A DNA stretch of 64,000 nt from Chloroflexi bacterium GWB2_49_20 (GCA_001796335.1 MGMF01000001.1:1-64000); one strand, 5' to 3'. Positions 17,400 to 26,776 are shown, counted from the stretch's first letter. Numbers and translations are program-made. The notes: generated by a model from the letters alone, not told the origin.

Positions 17400-17487
17400 A
17401 CCAGTCGGATTCTCGCTGATTTTGAAGTGCAACGCACTTTTTTCTCCACACTCACCCGCAGGCAGCGCTAAAGAAGTGCGTCGCACT
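17400..17487. repeat. Pair of palindromes in inverted orientation
   Basis: AAGTGCAACGCACTT (followed by TTTT) and AAGTGCGTCGCACT, the second near 17475-17487, are each self-complementary and are also inverted copies of one another, about 45 bases apart. Either could act as a terminator; the first has a T-run on the plus strand, where no gene is upstream. Confidence 0.5.
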
Positions 17488-17493
17488 CGACTA

Positions 17494-18936
17494 TTAACAA
17501 CTGGCCAGAACGGTCTCAAAACGAGTCAGCGCATCTTCAATGACATCATCTGTGTCGGCCATGCTGGTGTACATGCGGCTGCCCGCCAGCGTGATCAAAC
17601 CCTGGGACATGAAGGCAGCTCCCATTTCTTCCATCATGTGCTTGCGAGGTTTGAGTTCACGTGCAATCTTGAGTGGATTTTTGAAATCCAACAACATGGT
17701 AGCGGCGGTTTCAAGGTGAACGATCGAGCCATGATTATAGGCTGTGAATGGCAAACCAAGCCGGGTGATGATCTCCTGCAAGCCTTTTGTGAGCTGATCC
17801 CCAGCGCGACCGGCCAGAACGGGAGCCTGGGTGCGTTCCATCTCCAGCAGGGCATGGTATCCAGCCACACACGACAGTGGATTGGCTGATAGTGTGCCAC
17901 CCACATAGGCGCGTTCACCTGTGCCGCCAATACCTGCCGAAAGATGCAGCATGATTTCACGTCTGCCTCCCAACCCGCCGGCCATGGGATAACCCCCGGT
18001 GATGCACTTGCCAAAGATCGTCAAGTCGGGTTTTATATTTAAATAGCCTTGGGCTCCGCCCATTCCCAGCCGAAAACCTGTAACCACTTCGTCAAAAATT
18101 AGCAATGTCCCAAACTCGTCGCACAGTTCACGCACTTTCTGGTTGAACTCTCTGGATACAGGACGGGTACCACTTTCGGGTCCCAGCGGCTCCAGGATGA
18201 CCGCGGCCGTTCCGCCACGCAATTGATTCAGGATCAATATACGGCGTAAAGCAGCCAGATTGTTGGGGTAAAACTCCTGGGTATGCCTGCTGGCACTGCG
18301 CGGGATCCCGGCTGCTTCAAAGCGTCCGGTTCCGGGAATGTGAATACCAAAAACCATCTGGTCACTCCAGCCATGATAAGCGCCTCCTACCTTGATGATC
18401 TTCTTTTTGTGGGTGTGGGCGCGCGCCACCCGGATGGCTGCCATGACACTCTCAGTACCCGAGCCAAGCATGCGAAACATTTCAACTGCCGGCATGTACT
18501 GGTTCACCAACCTGGCCAGTTTTAATTCATACTCATGAAACAGTCCTGTCACCGGGCTTGAGTTATTGATGATCTCCTGCACTTTTTCTCGAACCGGTCC
18601 ATAATTACTCCCCAATACCGTTGGTCCACCGGCTTGTAAAAAGTCAATATAACGATTGCCATCCACATCCCACATATATGCCCCATCTGCTTTTTCTATG
18701 GCTATTGGGAAAGGATAATTGAACGCAAGGTTATGCTGAACCCCGCCCGGGATGTATATTTTGGCTTCTTCAGTTAAAACCCTGGATTTCTTACACTTTT
18801 CCTCGAAATAAGCCAGGTACTCCTGCATTTTGTCTCGCCGGATCGGACGAGGGGGCTGACCGATGAGACCTGCCAGACGCTGATAGATTTCCAAGGTATC
18901 TGGCCACTCAGAGATTGCATATCGATCTTCAATCAT
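17494..18936 (-). CDS. HemL-like class III aminotransferase
   Basis: PLP-dependent enzyme of the glutamate-1-semialdehyde aminomutase branch. 480 residues from ATG at 18936 (GGAG five bases upstream; an ATG at 18951 adds 5). A ~60-residue N-terminal extension precedes the fold. Motifs: GSGTESVMAAIRVARAHT, GAYHGW, FDEVVTGFR and the PLP lysine in FGKCITGGYPMAG. True HemL is about 430 residues and normally sits with haem genes. Here the neighbours are an aldolase and a hydroxyacid dehydrogenase, so a catabolic aminotransferase or isomerase is more likely than haem synthesis. Confidence 0.88.
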   Translation of the reverse strand: MIEDRYAISEWPDTLEIYQRLAGLIGQPPRPIRRDKMQEYLAYFEEKCKKSRVLTEEAKIYIPGGVQHNLAFNYPFPIAIEKADGAYMWDVDGNRYIDFLQAGGPTVLGSNYGPVREKVQEIINNSSPVTGLFHEYELKLARLVNQYMPAVEMFRMLGSGTESVMAAIRVARAHTHKKKIIKVGGAYHGWSDQMVFGIHIPGTGRFEAAGIPRSASRHTQEFYPNNLAALRRILILNQLRGGTAAVILEPLGPESGTRPVSREFNQKVRELCDEFGTLLIFDEVVTGFRLGMGGAQGYLNIKPDLTIFGKCITGGYPMAGGLGGRREIMLHLSAGIGGTGERAYVGGTLSANPLSCVAGYHALLEMERTQAPVLAGRAGDQLTKGLQEIITRLGLPFTAYNHGSIVHLETAATMLLDFKNPLKIARELKPRKHMMEEMGAAFMSQGLITLAGSRMYTSMADTDDVIEDALTRFETVLASC

Positions 18937-18978
18937 TATTTCTCCAGCCATGAAAGATCTTCTTTCAATTTAGTGAGT

Positions 18979-19665
18979 CTACTCACCACCCGTGGAGGTT
19001 TCTCCCTTTTCAATTTTCTTCTGGTCTTTACGTAGTTTGGCAAAGGCAATCTCCCGGATTGGCATGGGAATCTTGCTGACCTCGCGTTCAGCACACAGAG
19101 TCAATAGATACGCCAAAGAACATTTTTCCAATATTTCCACATTATAGATTGCCCGCAACATGCTTTCCCCAAAACACAGAGCGCCATGGTTTTGCATAAT
19201 AAATGCATTATTATGATTCTTGATATGTTTGACAATGGTTTTTTTCAGAAAATCTGTGCCTGAAGGAGAATATGGAATGATCTCCACCGACCGACCAAGA
19301 TACCGTACCTGTTCATCAAAAAGAGCTGGAATGGGGGTTTTCATCAAGGCCAGGGCACTTGTATAAACTTGATGCGTGTGAATGATCGCATTGACATCCC
19401 TGCGTGCCTGGTAAATTCCTGCATGAAACGCGCTCTCTACGGATGGTTCCAACTCCCCCTCCAGGAGGTTTAATTTAAAATCCAAAACGCAGATATCATT
19501 TGCAGTCATTTTCATGTAATCGTAATTTGAAGGTGTGATGGCCAGGGCTGATTCGCTTGGAATTCGCATTGATAGATTTCCTCCAGTAGCCATCAGATAT
19601 CCTTTTTTTACCAGGATCTGAGCCGTTTCGACAATTTGCACTTTACAATATTCATACTGGAACAT
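18979..19665 (-). CDS. Class II aldolase/adducin family protein
   Basis: Zinc-dependent aldolase related to fuculose-1-phosphate aldolase. 228 residues. GGNLSMRI near 28 binds phosphate in the family, the Glu in PSVESAFH near 75 is the catalytic position, and IHTHQ (about 94-98) plus NHG (about 160) supply zinc-binding His. GAGGTG precedes the ATG. It is the first gene of the cluster and is separated from the aminotransferase by about 40 bases. Confidence 0.88.
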   Translation of the reverse strand: MFQYEYCKVQIVETAQILVKKGYLMATGGNLSMRIPSESALAITPSNYDYMKMTANDICVLDFKLNLLEGELEPSVESAFHAGIYQARRDVNAIIHTHQVYTSALALMKTPIPALFDEQVRYLGRSVEIIPYSPSGTDFLKKTIVKHIKNHNNAFIMQNHGALCFGESMLRAIYNVEILEKCSLAYLLTLCAEREVSKIPMPIREIAFAKLRKDQKKIEKGETSTGGE

Positions 19666-19718
19666 GGAACACCTCGTTATTTTTCAATTTGGTTGGATGG
19701 GTCAATATTCTTTAGAGA

Positions 19719-19749
19719 ATTGTACCCGTTTTTCCTTATTTACTGTCAT
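19719..19749 (-). promoter_or_regulatory. Weak candidate promoter for the aldolase operon
   Basis: Minus-strand ATGACA (-35, 19744-19749) and TACAAT (-10, 19719-19724) are separated by 19 bp, longer than ideal. The rest of the 537-base region 19666-20202 shows a small GGGTTTC/GAAACATCCC hairpin near 19805 but no gene I can support. Confidence 0.35.
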
Positions 19750-20190
19750 GGCTTATTTATTTTTAGAAGTCACGCAGTGGAAAAGATTCGGGGGTGTGAT
19801 GGGCGGGTTTCACGGGCCCGAAACATCCCCAATTTCACAGAAGTCCATAAGTTATATTATTTTAACACTTCATGTGAACTTAAGTATTTTTTAATCAAAA
19901 CATGGTCACTTCAATGAATGGTTTGGGTGCAGCATTGAATAACAAAAATGGTAATGGCTTAATCAAGTATCTGAAATCTGAACATCAAGGCTCGTCAAAC
20001 CTTGGGCAGGAGATCAACCCAAAATTGCAATAAGAAAAGCGGTACAGTGAGTATGAAATCGCGTTTTGTACATCTTTTCCAGCAGGCTTGGGTGAAAGTG
20101 GAGAATGGTTTATGAAGTAAAACACTGGTTTTGTGGCATCAGTAAATACCTGCAAATTGTCATCCCTTCCAGCTTATATACATCGGACAG

Positions 20191-20196
20191 TATAAT
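20191..20196 (+). promoter_or_regulatory. -10 box of the MFS gene (leaderless)
   Basis: Perfect TATAAT followed by exactly 6 bases and then the ATG at 20203. Transcription would start at the A of the start codon. No ribosome binding site is present. Confidence 0.6.
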
Positions 20197-20202
20197 TATT
20201 GA

Positions 20203-21483
20203 ATGCTCATTTGGAAACGTATAAGCAGATCATCAGAAATTCCACCAGAATTCAGGCAGAACTTCAAGCATCTATACCTGGATATGGGCTGGTTTGGCAT
20301 CCTGAGCGGAAGTTCCCTGGCTTTCCTGGCAGTATATGCTGCCCGCCTGGGCGCCAACTCATTTCAGATCGGGCTGCTGGGAGCCATGCCCGCGGTGGTC
20401 AACCTGCTTTTTGCCATCCCGGCCAGTCAATGGTTGCAAAAACGAGCCATCGGTAAAGCAGTATTCTGGACTTCTGTGTTTTACCGGTTTGGATACCTGC
20501 TCTTGATCCCCCTGCCCTGGTTCTTTCCAAACCAACAACAAATCTGGGTGCTTATCCTGCTTGCTTTGCTCATGGGCATTCCTGGAACTGCCCTTGCAGT
20601 TGGATTCAATGCGATGTTTGCTGAGGCTGTGCCTGCATCCTGGCGGGCACACGTTGCAGGTACACGGAATGTGGTTCTATCCATTGTTTATGTGATCACA
20701 TCTATCGTATGCGGAGTAATTCTTAATAATGTTCCTTTTCCAGGTGGATACCAGATCGTGTTTGGGATAGGGTTTCTTGGCGCAGTTATGAGCAGTTATC
20801 ATCTTTTCTTTGTGCGTCCACTGGATCAATTAAATCCGGCAAGACCAGATGATATAAATATATGGCCTCATACCGCTGGCTGGAATCAAGGATTGCGTTA
20901 TTGGTTAAGGGAGGTTCGTCAAAAATTAATACGGGTTGACATCTGGAGAACACCTTTTCGGAGGACTCTTTCGGTACTCCTTTTTTTTCACTTGGCCCAA
21001 TTCCTTACAATACCCTTATTTCCTATTTATTTTGTTAATGTACTGCATTTAAACGATCAACAGATCGGCATCGGGACTGCTGCATTTTATCTGACGGTTC
21101 TGATCGGCTCCATGCAATTGGCACGCATAAGTAATCGTTGGGGCCACCGCACTGCAACGGGAATAGGTGTCGCCCTGATGAGTTTGTATCCCATCCTTTT
21201 AGCCTTTTCAAGTGGATTCGTTCATTACCTGGGAATTTCCCTGATCGGTGGCTTAGCATGGGCGTTGGTGGGTGGTGCTCTGGCAAATTACCTGCTCGAA
21301 AAAACGCCCGACAATGACCGACCGGCATATCTGGCCTGGTACAACATTGTTCTGAATGCGGCCATCCTGGCAGGTTCCCTCCTTGGCCCGGCAGTTGCTG
21401 AGAAAATAGGGTTGGGGAGTGCCTTGTTAATATTTGGGATATTACGTCTGATTTCTGGCGCAGCCATCCTCAAATGGGGATAA
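20203..21483 (+). CDS. MFS transporter
   Basis: 426 residues with about 12 membrane helices in two halves; a cytoplasmic loop with many charged residues lies near 205-255. N-terminal features include the repeated small-residue helix GILSGSSLAFLAVYAARLGANSFQ and the loop motif after helix 2. Substrate cannot be told. The ATG is chosen because it lies 6 bases after a perfect -10 box, implying a leaderless mRNA. smpB follows after 30 bases but has its own promoter. Confidence 0.88.
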   Translation: MLIWKRISRSSEIPPEFRQNFKHLYLDMGWFGILSGSSLAFLAVYAARLGANSFQIGLLGAMPAVVNLLFAIPASQWLQKRAIGKAVFWTSVFYRFGYLLLIPLPWFFPNQQQIWVLILLALLMGIPGTALAVGFNAMFAEAVPASWRAHVAGTRNVVLSIVYVITSIVCGVILNNVPFPGGYQIVFGIGFLGAVMSSYHLFFVRPLDQLNPARPDDINIWPHTAGWNQGLRYWLREVRQKLIRVDIWRTPFRRTLSVLLFFHLAQFLTIPLFPIYFVNVLHLNDQQIGIGTAAFYLTVLIGSMQLARISNRWGHRTATGIGVALMSLYPILLAFSSGFVHYLGISLIGGLAWALVGGALANYLLEKTPDNDRPAYLAWYNIVLNAAILAGSLLGPAVAEKIGLGSALLIFGILRLISGAAILKWG

Positions 21484-21498
21484 TCCCCACCTGGCTTG

Positions 21499-21507
21499 TG
21501 TTAAAAT
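21499..21507 (+). promoter_or_regulatory. Extended -10 promoter of smpB (leaderless)
   Basis: TGTTAAAAT matches TGnTAnAAT-type extended -10. Six bases separate it from the smpB ATG at 21514, so the mRNA should begin at or beside the start codon. Confidence 0.6.
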
Positions 21508-21513
21508 CAACCC

Positions 21514-21966
21514 ATGAACATCAAAGTTGTTGCAACCAACCGCAAAGCCAAATTCGAGTACTTCCTGCTTGAGGAATTTGAAGCAGGTTTATCTCTGCAG
21601 GGAAGTGAGATCAAATCAATTCGTGCCGGACAAGTAAGCCTGGCTGAAGCCTATGTAAGAATAGATGGTAAGAATGCCTGGTTGGTGGAAGCTCATATCG
21701 CCCCGTATGAACAAGCGAATCGCTATAACCATGACCCTAAAAGACCGCGCCGTCTTCTTCTGCATAAGAAAGAAATCAAAAAATTATGGGACGCCATTCG
21801 CCAAAAAGGTGTCACAATCATCCCAACGCGCATTTACCTGAAAGGTGGGCGTGCCAAGTTGGAAATTGCCATTGCACGCGGTAAAAAATTATTTGACAAA
21901 CGCGCTGCCATTGCCAAGCGCGAAACAGACCGGGACATCGAGCGTCAGATAAGCCATCGGGAGTAG
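21514..21966 (+). CDS. smpB: SsrA-binding protein SmpB
   Basis: Partner of tmRNA in rescue of stalled ribosomes. 150 residues, standard. It begins NIKVVATNRKAKFEYFLLE, has GLSLQGSEIKSIRAGQVSL near 25-45 and ends in the basic C-terminal tail GKKLFDKRAAIAKRETDRD that inserts in the mRNA channel. No ssrA gene is seen in the window. No ribosome binding site; a leaderless promoter is predicted. Confidence 0.97.
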   Translation: MNIKVVATNRKAKFEYFLLEEFEAGLSLQGSEIKSIRAGQVSLAEAYVRIDGKNAWLVEAHIAPYEQANRYNHDPKRPRRLLLHKKEIKKLWDAIRQKGVTIIPTRIYLKGGRAKLEIAIARGKKLFDKRAAIAKRETDRDIERQISHRE

Positions 21967-21972
21967 ACAATA

Positions 21973-22758
21973 ATGACTGCTTCAACCATTGGTACTGTAA
22001 ATCTTCTCAAAGAAACAGAAAAAATTGAGATTTATGCCCGTTTGATCCCACAGGAATTGCTGGATCGATTTCAGATCCCAGCCTCCTTCAAAGACAAGAA
22101 TGGGAATTCATTATTACACCTCACATGTTCACCTGGGAAAACAGATGTAGAAATGAAGTTGTATCATGAGGTTGATTTTCCTGATCCCATCCTTTATGGG
22201 CACCTAACCGACACCATTTCCGGGCAAATCCATGTCTTACTTTATATACTGAATGACCCCTCAGCCAAAAGATTTGATGTCGATTACATGCCCGACGGTC
22301 AACCCACGCGGTTTGGAACTTTCCAAAGGAACATCCAAGCAGAGTTGGCAGCCATGCAAGCAGGTCTGGCCCCCGGGCAAGTGCGCACAGGGTTGAGGTT
22401 GTTACCCGCTGCAATCTTAAAGTTTGAAGAATTTGTGCATAGCCTGGGGCACCAGGTGTATTTTGTCGAGCCTTTGTACTATCACAATGCAGTTCTCTTC
22501 GAGCGTTATGGGTTTTCGTATCAAATTGGGAAAAGATTGATGGAACGAATTGAAACCGGTTTTTCTGAAGCTGGTGATTTGCACACTTCGCTTAATGGGT
22601 CATCGCCTTTTAGAACCCATCCCGCTGAACACAGCATCCGCCTGCGCTCATGGGCAATCCATGATGGATTATTGGGCGAGCCTTTTACAAATGTAACCAT
22701 GTTTAAACATGTGGGAAAATCCACTGGGATAAACACATGCCCAAGCTGCGGATGGTGA
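21973..22758 (+). CDS. Conserved-looking protein of unknown function
   Basis: 261 residues, soluble, no signal peptide. Starts 6 bases after the smpB stop with GGGAG as ribosome binding site, so it is co-transcribed with smpB. The middle has LYYHNAVLFERYGFSYQIG near 172-190, which recalls the C-terminal strand of GNAT folds but without a clear acetyl-CoA loop. It ends with CPSCGW, a single CxxC pair. I do not recognise the family. Confidence 0.75.
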   Translation: MTASTIGTVNLLKETEKIEIYARLIPQELLDRFQIPASFKDKNGNSLLHLTCSPGKTDVEMKLYHEVDFPDPILYGHLTDTISGQIHVLLYILNDPSAKRFDVDYMPDGQPTRFGTFQRNIQAELAAMQAGLAPGQVRTGLRLLPAAILKFEEFVHSLGHQVYFVEPLYYHNAVLFERYGFSYQIGKRLMERIETGFSEAGDLHTSLNGSSPFRTHPAEHSIRLRSWAIHDGLLGEPFTNVTMFKHVGKSTGINTCPSCGW

Positions 22759-22791
22759 AACCACTGAAAATAAAATCAAAATTATTTTTCA

Positions 22792-22828
22792 GGCTGGCAG
22801 CAGCTTCAGACATCACTTTCTGCCAGCC
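22792..22828. terminator. Hairpin between converging genes
   Basis: GGCTGGCAG (22792-22800) pairs with CTGCCAGCC (22820-22828), loop 19 nt. It spans the hypF stop codon. On the minus strand an A/T-rich stretch with a short T-run follows. Probably ends transcription of both hypF and the gene at 21973. Confidence 0.6.
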
Positions 22829-25109
22829 GGGTTGCTGCCACTACTGCCTGCCCGAGAGCAAGGCCACCATCATTGGGAGGCACCAATTTGTGTATATACA
22901 CCTGAAAACCATTACCTCGCAAACTTTCCAGGGTTGCTTTTAATAAAGTTAAATTTTGCCAGACACCACCACTCAAAACTACATCCGGGATACCATCCTG
23001 CCTGCGAATGGTTTGGCAAACTTGCAAAGTCATTTCAGCAACCCCATTGTGAAATCGGGCAGCAATTTTGGCTTTTGAACAATTGCTTCTTAAATCCTGT
23101 ACAATGGATCGGACTAACGGAGTCGGATTGATATTTCCTGCATTAATCTCAAATTCGTACCCTGCCTTTTCGAGGGGGTCTACCAGGGTTTCAAACTCAA
23201 TAGCAGCCTGGGCTTCATAGTTTACATACAACCGCACACCTGCCAAGGCAGACACAGCGTCAAATAAACGCCCCATGCTTGAAGTCCTCGGTGAATTTAA
23301 CCCCGTTTTCAACTGTTGTTGAAAAATCCCTACGATAGTGGGCTGCTCGATCAGTGGTCGAACAGGCGGGAGATCTTCATCCCAGTTTATTCCTGCCTGT
23401 TCAAGCCAGGCCAAGGCTAATCGCCAGGGTTCCCTAACAGCCAGATCACCACCGGGTAATGGAATGGATTTGAGGTGGGAGACTCGCGTGAACCTGTGAA
23501 AATCCGAGACCAGGAATTCTCCTCCCCAGATGGTGCCATCTTCTCCGTATCCAGTGCCATCGAAGGCCACTCCAATCACCGGTCTCTCGCCAGGAAGCTT
23601 ATTCTCAACCATGCAGGCAACAATGTGTGCATGGTGATGTTGGACCGCCACTGTAGTCAGATTCTCCAAGACCGCCCGTTTCAAAGCATAACGTGTTGCC
23701 AGGTAATCGGGATGCAGATCGTGAGCCAGGGCTTTTATTTCCACACGGAATAACTGTTCGAAGTGCGTGATACCACTTTCAAATGACTCAAGCGTTTCAT
23801 AATTTTCAAGGTCCCCTATATGATGGCTGAGAAATGCGTAGTTGCTGCGGGTTATGCAAAAGGTATTTTTTAGTTCGCCACCACATGCCAGCAAGACAGG
23901 AGGTTCAAAACTTAAGTGAACCGGGTAGGGGGCGTAACCGCGCGAACGCCGGAGCGGCAGGATCTCATCTTCGAATACCCTTACCACCGAATCATCGCAG
24001 CGAATGTGAATGTCACGGTCATGCAACAAGAAGGCATCTGCCAGGGATTTCAAACGGGTTCGAGCATCTTCATTATTCGTTACGATCGGCTCTTCGCTTA
24101 AATTTCCACTGGTCATCACCAGCGCTTCAAATTGATCAGTGTCAAAGAGCAGGTAATGCAATGGCGTATAGGGTAGCATGACACCCAGCGTATTCTGCCC
24201 GGGTGCTGTTTCCAATGCGATACTTGCCTCGGGTTTTCGCTCCAACAGCACGATCGGTCTGGAGCGAGATTCCAGTAACTCCCTGGCTTTATCATTGATG
24301 AAACAATTTTTTTGGATGGCTTCAATATCTGGGAACATCAACGCAAAGGGTTTATCCACCCGTAATTTGCGGCGGCGTAATTCAGATACAGCCCGTGCAT
24401 TGTTGGCATCACAAGCCAGGTGAAAGCCACCCAACCCTTTTATTGCTACAATTTTTCCCTGCCCAAGTAGATTTTGAGCCTCCAGTAATGCATTCTCACC
24501 CTCAACATTTGTTTTTAATTCACCATTTTTATATTCCAACCAGATTTTTGGCCCGCAATTGGGACAGGCCACAGGCTGGGCATGGAAACGCCTGTCCAGG
24601 GGATCTGCATACTCAGCCGCACAGGATTCACACATCTCGAAGGAAACCATGGTGGTTTTAGGTCTATCATACGGAATATCCTTGATGATGGTAAAACGCG
24701 GGCCACAATTTGTGCAGTTGATGAAAGGATAGCGAAAGTGCCGGTCGGAAGGGTCAAAAAGCTCCTGCAGGCAATCTGGACAGGTACAAACATCGGGTGA
24801 GATCGGCTGAAAAGCATCCGGGACAGCCTCGGAATGTACGATTTCGAATTTGTTATAGCCATTCGAAGCCTGCCAGGTTACCAGGATATCGTCTATTTTT
24901 GCCAATGGAGGAGCTTCAGACGTTAATAACTGGATGAATTCTTCCAGAATCTCCAAAGTTCCATCCAGATCAATATCCACACCTGCCGAAGTATTCCGCA
25001 CCCAGCCCACCAGGTTCAATTTCCTGGCCAGGCCATAAACAAATGGACGAAAGCCCACACCCTGCACCACTCCGTTTACATGAATATTAACGCCCTGTAT
25101 CTCTTCCAA
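22806..25109 (-). CDS. hypF: Carbamoyltransferase HypF (hydrogenase maturation)
   Basis: Makes the carbamoyl precursor of the cyanide ligands of [NiFe]-hydrogenase. 767 residues from TTG at 25109, which has GAGG seven bases upstream; an in-frame TTG at 25115 is too close to that site. Domain order: acylphosphatase (HVNGVVQGVGFRPFVYG near 10), two zinc fingers (CPDC, CTNCGPRF, CESC, CPNCGP, about 110-180), YrdC-like domain, and Kae1-like domain with HHHAHIVACM near 470. No other hyp or hydrogenase gene is in the window. Confidence 0.96.
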   Translation of the reverse strand: MEEIQGVNIHVNGVVQGVGFRPFVYGLARKLNLVGWVRNTSAGVDIDLDGTLEILEEFIQLLTSEAPPLAKIDDILVTWQASNGYNKFEIVHSEAVPDAFQPISPDVCTCPDCLQELFDPSDRHFRYPFINCTNCGPRFTIIKDIPYDRPKTTMVSFEMCESCAAEYADPLDRRFHAQPVACPNCGPKIWLEYKNGELKTNVEGENALLEAQNLLGQGKIVAIKGLGGFHLACDANNARAVSELRRRKLRVDKPFALMFPDIEAIQKNCFINDKARELLESRSRPIVLLERKPEASIALETAPGQNTLGVMLPYTPLHYLLFDTDQFEALVMTSGNLSEEPIVTNNEDARTRLKSLADAFLLHDRDIHIRCDDSVVRVFEDEILPLRRSRGYAPYPVHLSFEPPVLLACGGELKNTFCITRSNYAFLSHHIGDLENYETLESFESGITHFEQLFRVEIKALAHDLHPDYLATRYALKRAVLENLTTVAVQHHHAHIVACMVENKLPGERPVIGVAFDGTGYGEDGTIWGGEFLVSDFHRFTRVSHLKSIPLPGGDLAVREPWRLALAWLEQAGINWDEDLPPVRPLIEQPTIVGIFQQQLKTGLNSPRTSSMGRLFDAVSALAGVRLYVNYEAQAAIEFETLVDPLEKAGYEFEINAGNINPTPLVRSIVQDLRSNCSKAKIAARFHNGVAEMTLQVCQTIRRQDGIPDVVLSGGVWQNLTLLKATLESLRGNGFQVYIHKLVPPNDGGLALGQAVVAATRLAESDV

Positions 25110-25164
25110 AATCAATCCTCATGTGCCACCAGGTTTTAACCCATCAAAACCTGTCGTTGTTAAA

Positions 25165-25254
25165 GTATCTTTTCAATAATACGGGGAAAGGGAGGATGTG
25201 ATTGCGCGTTTTGCTCTCTATCACACCCTCCCACCCCACTTTTATGAGATGTTC
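25165..25254 (-). repeat. Interspersed 90-bp hairpin element, copy D
   Basis: Fourth member of the family also found at 38612, 44917 and 54025. Read on the minus strand it has CATCTCATAAAAGTGGGG at the left, a stem GGGAGGGTGTGAT / ATCACATCCTCCC, then TTTCCCC and an AAAAGATAC end. The flanks match the other copies; the stem sequence differs but stays paired. It lies upstream of hypF. The remainder of 25255-25448 has only the promoter region and ribosome binding site of the next gene. Confidence 0.65.
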
Positions 25255-25448
25255 CTTATTAAATAATTCTTGAAATAGTATTATACTTGCGCAAATAAAA
25301 AATGATTGTAGTAACCTTACAGAGTACTGTGTAAATATCTAAACCATATTCCTGTCATTTGTGAGAAATTCGATAAATACAAGTTCAGAAAGAAATGCAA
25401 GAAGCAGCATGAATCTGTTTGTATATCAACTTTCAGGAGGTATGCAAT

Positions 25449-26078
25449 ATGGCACTTATTCAATTTACACGCAATTATAACGACCTCAGCACTGATCAAG
25501 GCTTCCAGTTTGAATTTTTTTGTGACCGGTGCGGGAACGGTTACCAGACTGAATTTCAATCTTCAATGACAGGAAACATTGCCAATGCACTGGATGCGGC
25601 TGGTAGCTTGTTGGGTGGCTTTTTCAACAGCGCTTCCAACCTGGCCAACAAAGCCAAGTCCGCCAGTTGGGAAAAAGCACACGATACCGCTTTTGCTGCC
25701 GCTGTGGAGGAAGCCCGCCCAAATTTTAAAAAGTGCAAAAGATGCGGCAAGTGGGTGGACAGTGACTGCTGGAATGACAGCCGGACACTATGTAAAGGTT
25801 GTGCACCAGACATGGAAGAAGAATTATCCGTCGCCCAAATGGAAGCGACCGTCCAAAAAGCACGCGAAACAGCTTTTGCAAATGTCGAGGTCAGTGCGGA
25901 AAAATTCAAACAAACCATCGTAGCGGCATGCCCGAATTGTGGTGCCAAATTAACTGGCGGAAAATTTTGCCCGGAGTGTGGTAAACCGGTGACTGCCAAA
26001 AAGTTTTGCGCCGAATGTGGAAAGGAAATCCCATCTGGTGTTAAATTCTGCCCCGAATGTGGAGCGGGTCAGTCCTGA
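25449..26078 (+). CDS. Multi-zinc-ribbon protein
   Basis: 209 residues, soluble. Cysteine pairs: FCDRCG near 20; CKRCGKW and CKGC near 88-112; then CPNCGA / CPECGK and CAECGK / CPECGA at about 158-206, a double zinc ribbon at the C-terminus. The middle is Ala-rich and helical. AGGAGG precedes ATG at 25449. It is the first gene of a tight three-gene unit with two membrane proteins (20-base gap, then a 4-base overlap). Function unknown; adaptor or nucleic-acid binding roles are possible. Confidence 0.85.
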   Translation: MALIQFTRNYNDLSTDQGFQFEFFCDRCGNGYQTEFQSSMTGNIANALDAAGSLLGGFFNSASNLANKAKSASWEKAHDTAFAAAVEEARPNFKKCKRCGKWVDSDCWNDSRTLCKGCAPDMEEELSVAQMEATVQKARETAFANVEVSAEKFKQTIVAACPNCGAKLTGGKFCPECGKPVTAKKFCAECGKEIPSGVKFCPECGAGQS

Positions 26079-26098
26079 TATATCTTCATGAGGAAAAT

Positions 26099-26776
26099 AT
26101 GGAAAAAAAAAGTTGGTTCGATTCTGGCAGGCTGGAAGTAATAGTTGCCATACTGATCGCGTTGGTCTCCCTGACAACCGCCCTGGTTGTATGGCGAATT
26201 AATGTCGTGGGTTCAAATTCAGATGATATTGTACACACAGGTCTGATCGATGCCATCAAGAAACAAACTTACGCAAATGAAGATTGGCGGAAATTGTACG
26301 AAGAAGCCACTTACGCCCGGGATTACTCCATTTATCTGGCTGGTGTCCGGGCTATGGAGAACAGCGAAAATACCGCTCAATCTGCCCAGGCAGCAAATTT
26401 ACGCCAATATTTGCTGCCCAGTCTTCAATTACTCTCATCACCCCTGGGCACAGAATCCAAATACTTGAAAGCCGATGGCAGTTATGACCTGGATAAACGA
26501 TATGCAGACTTGGAAGGGGATACTACAGAATTTTCAACGCTTGACCCACAGGGTAAATTTGACCTGGCAAAGAGTTATTTCTCGCAAAAGCGTTGGGAAT
26601 CGATCGGTTTGATCCTGCTGGCAGTCAGCCTCTTATGGTTGACCTTGTCAGAGATTACCAGTAAATGGATGACATCAGTGACTCTCCTGCTGGGTTTGGG
26701 AATTTACATGGCGGGACTGATCTGGTTTATTGCCGTTGAGGGTTTATTCTTCTTATCACGGGGAGGTGCATTATGA
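26099..26776 (+). CDS. Membrane protein of unknown function (unit gene 2)
   Basis: 225 residues from ATG at 26099 (GAGGA upstream). One N-terminal helix (about 12-33), an outside region of about 125 residues, then three C-terminal helices (about 162-223). The region between is helical, with no Cys. Topology is shared with the next gene, suggesting an old tandem duplication or a heteromeric complex. Stop overlaps the next start as ATGA. Not recognised. Confidence 0.82.
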   Translation: MEKKSWFDSGRLEVIVAILIALVSLTTALVVWRINVVGSNSDDIVHTGLIDAIKKQTYANEDWRKLYEEATYARDYSIYLAGVRAMENSENTAQSAQAANLRQYLLPSLQLLSSPLGTESKYLKADGSYDLDKRYADLEGDTTEFSTLDPQGKFDLAKSYFSQKRWESIGLILLAVSLLWLTLSEITSKWMTSVTLLLGLGIYMAGLIWFIAVEGLFFLSRGGAL

